Positions 56,060 to 64,000 of a stretch of 64,000 nucleotides of DNA are shown one piece after another. Both the position numbers and the translations under genes were made by a program. The DNA is from Ipomoea triloba (Eukaryota; Streptophyta; Magnoliopsida; Solanales; Convolvulaceae). Every line of letters begins with the position of its first letter. Within the stretch, counting starts at the first letter, position 1. Below the pieces are notes generated by a model that saw only the letters and a program-made list of their open reading frames with translations, did no database searches and was not told the DNA's origin. Where the stretch lies: positions 20,217,498 through 20,281,497 of the forward strand of contig NC_044925.1 of the NCBI RefSeq assembly GCF_003576645.1, in the 5' to 3' direction.

Positions 56060-57005
56060 ATTGCTGCTAGCATTAACACGTTTTATTTGTGGAGTAGTTG
56101 TAAAGTGTCTCGGTTGACTAAGAATCTTACATTACAAAGCATGAACGGAGTGGATAACTTTTTAGAACTTGATTAATTTGCAAAGTGGATTGTTGATGTA
56201 CATGATGGAGAGGTTGGTAGATTGAATGGTGGATATAGATATACAAATTCCAAAAAGAAATGTACTGATGTTGCAAGGGGATCCAATTGAAACAATTGTT
56301 GATAGTACGTTTCCTACGTTCCGTTATGGTAATTTTGATTTAAGCACCCTTAATGGTAGTGCTATTTTGGCTTCAACACTTTATTTAATTGACCAAACCA
56401 ATGACTACATGAGTAGTTTGATTGAATGATGTAGATGGTAGAACTTATTTCCAGACACTATGTGTAAGTTTGGTTCTAGCACTGATGTTATGTTAGAGTT
56501 GCACACGTCGAAATTCTTAAATAGGTTGAGATACTCAGGTGTTCCAAGTTATTCATTGCCTTTGCAAGTTGGTTCTCCGATCATGATTTTGCGAAACATA
56601 GATCACTCGCTTAGGTTGTGTAATAGCACAAGAGATTGATAATACATAGATGGGCAAATCACATTGTTGAAGCTAAAATATATATTATCGGAAGGTTGTG
56701 CATGGACACATGTCTTAGTTCCTTGACTGTCATTTACACCTTCAAATCCAAAGCTTCCATTTAAGTTCCAAATGAGACAATTTCCATTAATGTTGTATTA
56801 TGTTATACGATCAATAAGAGCCAATGTCAAACTTTGTCGAATGTTTGTTTGTTCAAGAAGAAATCTATATTTGTACATGGGTAAATCTATGTGGCTATAT
56901 CTAGATCAGAGTTAACAACCCACGAGGTCTTAAAATTCTGATGTGCGATGAAAATGGAGGATATGATATTGCTCTTTTAACTACAAATGTTGTTTACTAT
57001 TAGGA
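56060..57005 (+). mobile_element. Helitron helicase (RepHel C-terminus) remnant
   Basis: Plus-strand frames, with shifts, read LWSSCKVSRLTKNLTLQSMN, FAKWIVDVHDGEVGRL, VDIDIQIPKRNVLM, FLNRLRYSGVPSYSLPLQVG, SPIMILRNIDHSLRLCNSTR, a degenerate INKSQCQTLSNV (the family motif is INKSQGQT) and IYVAISRSELT. This is the order of the PIF1-like SF1B helicase domain at the C-terminus of plant Helitron RepHel proteins. The Rep (HUH) domain is absent. Numerous frameshifts show it is dead. Helitron 3' termini were not found. Confidence 0.8.
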
Positions 57006-57009
57006 CTCT

Positions 57010-57145
57010 ACATAATAGAGTCATACTATAAGTCTCAGTCCTAGTTTACTTATGATTCTCTTGTATATATACTCTTGTATTCCTACAATTATATTTTGTG
57101 AACTCTAATACAAACATAATTGTTCTCATCTTTACAAGGAAGAGT
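57010..57145 (+). mobile_element. possible copia LTR relic
   Basis: CCTAGTTTACTTATGATTCT, TATATATACTCTTGTATTCC and ACATAATTGTTCTCATC resemble the promoter/poly(A) half of a small LTR, as at 33640-33820. No second LTR was found. Confidence 0.3.
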
Positions 57146-57182
57146 TTAATGATTTGTAATTTAAATTTGTAAATGTATCTTA

Positions 57183-57188
<6 letters not shown>

Positions 57189-57219
<31 letters not shown>
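57189..57219. repeat. poly(T) tract, about 31 bp
   Basis: A T homopolymer in otherwise AT-rich DNA. Confidence 0.9.
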
Positions 57220-57510
57220 CTACATGAATGCAATGAATCCCATTTTGTTAGTTGTATTTATAAAATATTTTTTATTTCCAGTTCATATAATATTACATTC
57301 TTTAAAGTTAATACTTCTTATAAGAATTTTACATTATCCTTTTGTGCATGTATCTATGTGTAGTACAATTTTCAATACTATAAGTACATTTTAATTATTT
57401 AAATTTAAAATTTTTAAATCTCATATGGTATATCTAATAACACAATGCTTTATATATAATATGTGATGGTAGTATATTGTAATGTTCAATATAAACAACG
57501 AACTAATTTA

Positions 57511-58768
57511 GGGGGGTGTATTCAATCATGACTTTCATAGAATTTTAAAGATTTTTATGAACTTTAAAAGTTTGGAGGTATTCAATTCAAACTTTTAGAG
57601 AGTATTTAAAAGTCATGCGGTATTCAATCAAGATTTTTAATGAGTTTTTAAAAGTCATGTGGTATTCAATTAAAACTTTTAAAGAATCTTTAAAAGTCAT
57701 GTGGTATTCAAAAAGTTATGAATTTGTAAGGATTTTTTAATTTTAGAACTTCTGTAGACTTTTATATACTTTTCCTTCTCAAATATAAATAGTTGAAATC
57801 CAACCCCCAACCCCAAGATTTCAAAATTTCATTTCTACCTGAAGGTTTTTTTTTTCTCTCTCTATTTAAACTCTATTTTTTTCTCCTTATTTAAAATTTT
57901 AAACTTTATAAACCTTATACCTAAATTCAATAAATTATTTTTCTTCATTATCCTATATTTTCTACATACCTAAACTCTACCAATTTTTTTCTCTCTCCTA
58001 AACTTTACAATCTTCCTCTAAAAATTCAAAATAATATTATTTTTATTTCATTGTTGCTTGTATATTTTGATTTTTTTTCTATGAACTTTTTATCCCTAAC
58101 TTCTAAACTTTTTCTTCTGAATACATGAATAGAGTAAATTTTTTTTATCTATCACCGTCAACTTTTAATATATGTTTCATAATATTCATATGTTTATTCG
58201 TAATATATTTTTTCTTTTTTCTTTTTAATAACATGCTATTACGAATAGTGAACTATTGTTCGCAATAGCAATTTGAGACTACAAAGAGAAGCACCTTGTT
58301 GTTGTTAGCAGTCTCATATTGTTATTGCAAATAATAGCTCTTTGTTTGATACCTAGCAGTATATCAAATATAATTTTTATATATATTATTAATTTTTTTT
58401 TATTTTATGCAACTAGTAATTATATTTTTTTTTAAATATTAATTTCTCAAGAAAAAGTAATTATATTTTTAAATATTTTATTTCAACAATTCTATAACTA
58501 TAAATTTTAGTGTTTAATATTATTATGAATTGCTTATGAAAGTTTGTAAGGATGTATTCAATTTAGAATTTTAATGACTTTTGTAGACTTTTTAAAATAA
58601 AAAAGTTGATAAAAGTTTATACAAGTTTTTTATACAGACTTTTATAGAGTCTTACGAAGTTTTAAAAAGTTTTGAACGACTCTATAAAAGTCAATAAAAG
58701 TTTATTAAAATCTATCATTTTAAAAGTTTTTAAAAATCTACAAAAGTCACGATTGAATACACCCGCCC
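57511..58768. mobile_element. 1.26-kb TIR element (GTGTATTCAAT ends)
   Basis: Left GGGGGGTGTATTCAATCATG and right CGATTGAATACACCCGCCC are inverted and bounded by TA on both sides. The left arm repeats GGTATTCAAT..AAAAGTCATG three times; the right arm carries GACTTTTATAGAGTC-like units. No transposase. A central inverted repeat lies at about 58250-58345 (AATAGCAATTTGAGACT / AGTCTCATATTGTTATT). Confidence 0.75.
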
Positions 58769-59205
58769 TAGTATTGTTAAGAAAAAATACATTTCACAAT
58801 AAATTTTGAAGAGTAATGCTTGATTCTATTTTTTTAAACATTACAACAATGAAATTATTTAAAGTTTTACTATATATATATATATGTGTGTGTCTGTGTG
58901 TTTTATAATCAATATAATTTAATATATCTTTTATTAAATATTATATACTTTGAATTAATAATTATATAATACTATATATTTATACCATTGATCTATTCAT
59001 ATTTCATACCATGCAAAACATGCATGTTTACATGTGTAGCATACTAGTTATTACAAGAACCAAAAGGAATGGGGGAAACATGAAATTTAAGAAAAAAATG
59101 GGAATCAAAATCAAAACTCATATATATCTGATATAAGCTAAACGTGACCTGGATCTTTAGCTACGGACATCATCATAAAGTTTCATGATGAATTGGTGAT
59201 ATATA

Positions 59206-60545
59206 TTAAGGCTTGGAGGCAGCTGGAAGATTAATCCACTGGATTTGGATTTCAACCTCGCCACTCTCGACGTTTTTCAATCTGAGACACATATCCTGTG
59301 TGACCTGTAGAAAATATGAAAAACTTGTATGTATTATTAAACTAAAGTCTGTAAGTTAACAAAACTAACAATAAAAAACTACTGCATAATGAAACTAAGC
59401 AACAAATAAATGAAAATAAACCTTCCCGTCTTTCCAAACCACGCAGGATTCTGAAGCCAGGCAATTTGATCTCTTGGGTTGAACTCTTGCAGCTACTGTC
59501 TCCTCATTCCCCACCCCATTCCCATTCATCTTCAGGGCCTCTAGTAAATGCTTGATCTCGATTTCTGCGTGTCCCATTTTGTCGTCCTTGCTGAATGTGT
59601 CATGATCATACACAGTCTGCAACATTATTATATTCCATTGTTACGTTCCTTAAAACACATGCATGCATGCACGTCAATTAATTAAAGTACTTATCCATTA
59701 TAAGCATATATAGCATTTAGCATGCAATTTGCAATGCATCACAATTGTTGGGCGGAGGCCCATAAAGGGTCAAGTCCAACAATTAGTGGTTCTTGAAAAT
59801 GTGACAGTATAGATAAATAAAGTTTAGCATTTAATTATTTGCTAGAATTATTATAACTTTTGGGTTAAGCGTTTGATCCTACCAGCTTAATGGGAAGACT
59901 GGGATCTGTAACATAAAGCGTCAGGTCTTCATTCCACTCAGGATTCACATCCCTCTTCAAAACATGAGTCCTCAGCTTCTGCATCATCATCATCATTCAT
60001 AAAACATTTAGGTTCTGAATGAAATTTTCTGAACACAATCAGATATCAATACAAATAATAATGATGCAATATATATGTTTCCAGATATGATCAGGGCATG
60101 CAAATGTTTTTTCAAAGAAAAAGAAGGAGCCAATTCAATCTTTTTCACATATATATATGTTTTGTTTTTATATATCCTTAGGTTTTTGAAAATTAAGGAG
60201 AAGATCAGAGAAGGTAGATAGGGAGGAGAGATAGACCTGTTTACCCATCTTGACAATAACGTAAGGATCGCTACTGCGAGCATCGCGCACGGCCAGGTTA
60301 ACACCTCGCTTGATCCGAATTCTGAGAAGGCCTAGGAGGCTGTCCATCTCCACCTTGTTGGTGGTTGCGCCGCCGCGATCGCTCCCCTCCGACTTCTTAT
60401 GGCTGGAGCCTCCCTCCGCCTTCTTGTCGCTACTGGAGCCCCCCTCCGTCTTGTTGGACTCATTATTTCCTCTGCCACCGCCTCTGCCGCCGCGCCGGAG
60501 CCGGTGAATCAATGCTAACGGTACTTTAATTCCCGGGGGACCCAT
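59206..60545 (-). CDS. C2-domain protein, CAR (C2-domain ABA-related) type
   Basis: Four exons on the minus strand: 60545-60237, 59978-59883, 59616-59422 and 59304-59206, encoding 232 residues. The C2 domain starts at about residue 67: MDSLLGLLRIRIKRGVNLAV, RDARSSDPYVIVKMGKQK, LKRDVNPEWNEDLTLYVTD and TVYDHDTFSKDDKMGHAEIE. It ends in the family's VTQDMCLRLKNVESGEVEIQ then IQWINLPA. Asp residues in DARSSDP and DHDTFSKDD form the Ca2+-binding loops. CAR proteins bind phospholipid membranes in a Ca2+-dependent way and recruit ABA receptors; rice GAP1 is related. Known CARs are about 165-185 residues. Here about 66 Gly/Arg/Lys/Ser-rich residues precede the domain, and Met67 would give the standard length, so the annotated start may be too early. 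Confidence 0.9.
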
Positions 60546-60549
60546 CTCT

Positions 60550-61085
60550 TACTGGGCCCCAATCCTCTTTAAATTAATTACTATTTTTTTTTTTTTAAAA
60601 TTTTCTGATTTTCAAGAAGCTGTAAATATATATTGGGTACGTTATTGGTAAATGGTAATGGTGATCGATCGTTTAAATGGTTATTACCAGCCAACCAATC
60701 AAACTGGCGTCGTCTGAACAAAGAATATTCGGAAATTATATAATTTGAGAATAGTGCGGACTACAAAGTACTTGTAAAAAAAAATGTACCTATTTTCTTT
60801 CTTACACTTAAATTAATTAACAACATTTAATTTGGCTCATATAACGGATTCAAAGTTGATTTTCAGATTATATATGAATCTTAATTCATATGGAATGGAA
60901 TCAGCAAATAATCCAATATTTTTTGGTTTAATTTGTTGAAGAAACGAGCTACAAAATACAAAAATTATTATTCTTTAATTTATACAAAATTTAACTTTGT
61001 ATATATAATATAGGCAAATACTTCAACCCTAATTTTTAGCATATATTTCTATTCATATAATAAGCAATCACAAATCAATAACACT
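60550..61085. other. CAR gene upstream region
   Basis: AT-rich DNA; no gene recognised. Confidence 0.5.
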
Positions 61086-61094
61086 TACATGGTG

Positions 61095-61435
61095 TTTGAC
61101 AGTTGTTATACTTTGGACCATGGGTCATGGTTGATATTGTAGTTGTGTTGAATTGATACTGCAGTTGTGTTGAAAGGATACTGTAGTTGCGTTGAAAGGG
61201 AACTGCAGTTGCGCGGAACAGAAAACTGTAGTTGTGTTGAACGAATACTGCAGTTGTGATGAAAAGATACTGCAGTTGTGTTGAACGAATGAACGGCCTC
61301 TGTTCCGTGCAACTGCAGTTTCCTTTCAACATAATTGCACTATCTTTTCAACACAACTGCAGTATCCGTTCAACACAACTGCAATATCAGCTATGATCAT
61401 GGTCATTGTGGACCATGATCCATAATATAATTTGC
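61095..61435. mobile_element. foldback element built of CTGCAGTTGTGTTGAA repeats
   Basis: The left half is at least six tandem copies of TACTGCAGTTGTGTTGAA (about 22-bp steps). The right half is the same unit inverted (CAACACAACTGCAGTATC). The flanks are TTTGGACCATGGGTCATGG and ATCATGGTC-ATTG-TGGACCATGATCC, themselves palindromic. A transcript would form a long imperfect hairpin. Related motifs occur at 52830-53385, and the GGACCATG flank recalls 32618-32785. Confidence 0.75.
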
Positions 61436-61829
61436 GGGTGTTTGATTGGAATGAGAGAATTAGGTAAGAAAAGAATAAAGTGATAATTTAAATTACATTA
61501 TTTGATAGCCTGAATAGAATAACTATGAATTGAAAGGAAATAAGTGAATAAAGACTACTCCATCCTTAATTTTCTCCCTTGTTTTTTTTTAATCATTTTT
61601 TTTTTACAGATAATCATAAGATTGGGATACTGTGGGGTTTGGGGTAGGCTTAATGGCGGATAAAGTGAAGCAGATCTGTACGAGCGGAGTTGACACGACG
61701 GATCATTGAGGACATGAAGCAAGTTTTGGAGAAAGCATTAGCGTTGTTCATCATCAAGTGCCGCATACAATGATATATTTGAGCAAATTTGATTTGTTGA
61801 TGTTTTTTCTTCTATGAGCAAGACAACCA

Positions 61830-62000
61830 TGAAAGAATAAACCTAACAATGATACCATATTAAGAATGTATTATTGAATATCTCAAACTGTACAGAGCCA
61901 CAAACAAAGAAATATATACAAACTATAGAGTTATACTCAAAGTCCAAATAAGCAAATATGTACTTGATGCATTAGTTGGAACTGAAACTGGGAATGCACC
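61830..62000. other. AT-rich stretch with possible LTR debris
   Basis: AATGATACCATATTAAG recalls a copia primer-binding-site complement (TGGTATCATT) beside LTR-like sequence, but nothing else supports it. Confidence 0.25.
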
Positions 62001-62144
62001 GTCAATGTTTTTTCTTTTTTACATTGGTGAAAATTATATTTTCAGATCAAATAATGGAACCATGTACATACCTGTTTAGCAACCATTGTTCTAAGTTGCG
62101 CATTATTGGATTGGATTGAGAAAATATGCAATTAATATTGTTGA

Positions 62145-62475
62145 AATACATATAACGTCAGTTCTCATAGAACCAACTTTATATGTTTTTTTTTTTTAAA
62201 TTAATACGTGTAACGCCGGTTCTCGTAGAATCGACATTATATGTATTTAAAAAGGTTTTTTTTTTTTTGAAAAATATGTATTTAAAAAGATTAGTTCAAT
62301 GCATATAAGGTTGGTTTTATGAGTGTCAATATTATATGTATAATTGTTCTTTTTTTTTTTAAATTAATACTATACTACGTCGGTTTTTGCTAAAAACAGA
62401 TGTCATAAATATTATATATTATTTTTGTTTTATTTTATTGATATATTGATATATTACGTTGGTTTGTAGTTAGAT
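62145..62475. repeat. palindromic subterminal-type repeats (CACTA-like)
   Basis: Four or so units, 70-90 bp apart, contain inverted motifs such as ACGTCAGTTCTCATAGAACC and ACGCCGGTTCTCGTAGAATC followed by GACATTATATGTATTTAAA. GTCGGTTCT..AGAACCGAC repeats of this kind occur in subterminal regions of plant CACTA transposons. No CACTA terminus or transposase is visible. Confidence 0.45.
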
Positions 62476-62479
62476 TTAA

Positions 62480-63140
62480 ATAAATAATCGTATGTATATA
62501 TGATACTTTATTTATAAATTAATTGTGTATTTAAATTTTAACTTATACTAATTATTGTTCATATTATATTGTTACAAAACTTTTTGGAAGTGGACATTAT
62601 TATTCTTTAGTACCATTTATTAGTCATTATTGTATCCCTTTGTAACTGTCATACTTTTGTATTATATAAACATGGTTCTTCATAATAATTAAGATGGCTA
62701 AGGTTTTTTAGTCTTCATCTTCTCTATACTAACTTTGCTATATCCTCATTAGAATATATTACCCTTGCCCTATACTGGTATGGTTAATAGCTAAATAGGC
62801 TAATGGACATCTTGTTTCACAACACATGTGTATTTATATAGAAATTATATATTTTACTTACTTGTAGCATATATAAAATCAATTTATGCATGTTAAGTAA
62901 TGGTGAAATTTAAAAAAAAAAAATGGTGCTAGATGATTTAGCTAGATATCTATTTAAATTTTTGATAAATTTTATTTATTTTCACTACAGATAATTGAAT
63001 GGATGGAATGTTTGAATATTTCAAATTTTATTTGTTATTAATGTATTTATGAATTATGAATTATAAAATTTTGAAAATAAATTCATTTTAAGGTAAAATT
63101 ATTTACATTACGTGAATTAAGTAAATTAAACTACGTAGGA
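62480..63140. other. AT-rich intergenic stretch
   Basis: No coding similarity or structured repeat seen. Confidence 0.5.
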
Positions 63141-63158
63141 ATAAAAACATACTTGTAT

Positions 63159-63876
63159 ATGAAACCCTAATGTTGCCTCCCTTTTCTCTCTAAAACAAAA
63201 GCCTTTCCCTGCTGCTCAACTTCGGCTTTCATCGCCGGCCTCCGGGCGGAGCTCTAATGGAGCTTTGAGCCGGCGGTTTTGGTCACCTTCCATGTTTGCT
63301 CTCGCTCTTCTTCTGCCCCAACCACCATCGCAGTTCTGTCCGCTCGCTCTTCTTCTGCCCCAACCACCATCGCAGTTCTGTCCGCCTCCGACCACCGCCA
63401 CAGATCTTCTTCTTCCGTTTTCTCCCTTTGAATAAAATAATAGTAGGTAGGTATTAGGGTTTGTGTTGGTAGTCTTGAACTCCCAACCATACTTTGACTT
63501 TACCCACTTTTTTTTTCTCTATTATTGTGTTTTCCTCTCGTTAGTTTCACGAGCATTTTTCCTCTCGTTACTTTCACGAGCTTTTCATTTTCATTAGCAT
63601 AAATCGTTTAGTTTGGTTTCGACAAGTGTTGATCTTATCCTGGGCGAGCAAAAAAGAATGATGACGAAGACCCAGATTTTTGAAGAAGCTTTAAGCTCCC
63701 TGAAGGAACATAGCTTCATAGTTATGAAACAGTTTGCGATTCAAGTTTTCTATAGCATAGTTAGAAAAGTTGTTTCTATGTCTGACTGTAAGGAATGGTT
63801 TACCATTTCATTGATAATTGATGTAAACGTTTTATGTTATGAATTAATGGAATAGCTACGTTTATCTTCAAAAAAA
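63159..63876 (+). mobile_element. poly(A) retroposon, copy B
   Basis: This is an approximately 718-bp insertion flanked by a 16-bp duplication, AAAAACATACTTGTAT (63143-63158 and 63877-63892), ending in a run of A. It starts ATGAAACCCTAATGTTGCCT and CCCTTTTCTCTCTAAAAC, aligning with the start of copy A. A GC-rich block follows, with a perfect tandem duplication of about 42 bp (CGCTCTTCTTCTGCCCCAAC, 63298-63384). The terminal frame (63613-63855) ends KQFAIQVFYSIVRKVVSMSD, CKE.., sharing its C-terminus with copy A, and both stop at matching positions (ATGGAATAG / ATGAATTAG). Confidence 0.85.
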
Positions 63877-64000
63877 AAAAACATACTTGTATTATTACTA
63901 ATTTTATAGCAAAATAATACCCCTTTAGTATAATTAGAAAATTAGATGCCTAGTATACCCTAAACATACTTGCATTTCTAATTGTAAAGCAATAACAGAT

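Noticed and set aside
57004..57060. Helitron 3' hairpin GACTCT..AGAGTC followed by CTAG
   Set aside because: The stem is only six base pairs and is not directly followed by CTRR; it could equally be part of an LTR-like relic.
61075..61332. 85-codon minus-strand ORF with HNCSI/TTAVS repeats
   Set aside because: Arises from translating the 22-bp repeat unit; the same pattern appears in two frames, so it is compositional.

Overview
This window is nuclear DNA of a flowering plant. The evidence is six spliced genes of plant-typical families with GT-AG introns, Ty1/copia, LINE, Mutator, hAT, PIF/Harbinger and Helitron debris, AT-rich intergenic DNA, and one assembly gap. The proteins read as eudicot, but the species cannot be named from sequence alone.

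Genes in order: a DYW-type pentatricopeptide repeat protein (9051-12175, +); convergent with it, a two-domain dsRNA-binding protein of the DRB family (13157-14848, -); a histone-H1-like/AT-hook HMGA protein (29153-33194, +); a C-tail-anchored golgin of the GC2 type (41315-46177, -); phosphoethanolamine N-methyltransferase with an upstream ORF in its leader (48734-52465, -); and a C2-domain CAR-like protein (59206-60545, -). A P450 fragment (8444-8719, -) is a pseudogene. These are ordinary housekeeping or regulatory genes. I see no operon-like or cluster logic linking them.

Layout. 1-2.3 kb: internally deleted Mutator-like transposase remnant. 3.8-8.05 kb: decayed copia element split by a LINE 3' end. 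9-14.9 kb: the PPR/DRB pair. 15.2-19.5 kb: Mutator-type foldback MITE, a tRNA-like short retroposon, a LINE broken by a strongly palindromic TIR element, and a Pack-MULE-like element carrying Deg-protease and KNOX gene pieces. 19.5-26.7 kb: a probable gypsy-type LTR holding a young, intact copia element, then a LINE 3' end. 26.7-29 kb: microsatellites, a hAT MITE, a tiny tRNA-like retroposon and a Tourist MITE. 29.1-33.2 kb: HMGA gene with repeats and nested MITEs in a long intron. 33.8-41 kb: hAT MITE, PIF/Harbinger ORF1 relic, tRNA-Lys retropseudogene, and a MITE cut by a poly(A) retroposon. 41.3-52.5 kb: golgin and PEAMT. 52.8-59 kb: palindrome-rich repeat, LINE relic, gap, Helitron helicase relic and a 1.26-kb MITE. 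59.2-64 kb: CAR gene, palindromic foldback, CACTA-like subterminal repeats, and a second copy of the poly(A) retroposon.

The most notable items are a previously unlabelled poly(A) retroposon family with two complete copies bounded by target-site duplications (38129-38888 and 63159-63876), a family of very short tRNA-like retroposons, the transduplicated gene pieces at 18.4-19.2 kb, and the conserved-length uORF of PEAMT. I found no evidence of a new enzymatic or defence system. All splice sites are read by eye and fit in frame, but none was checked against transcripts.
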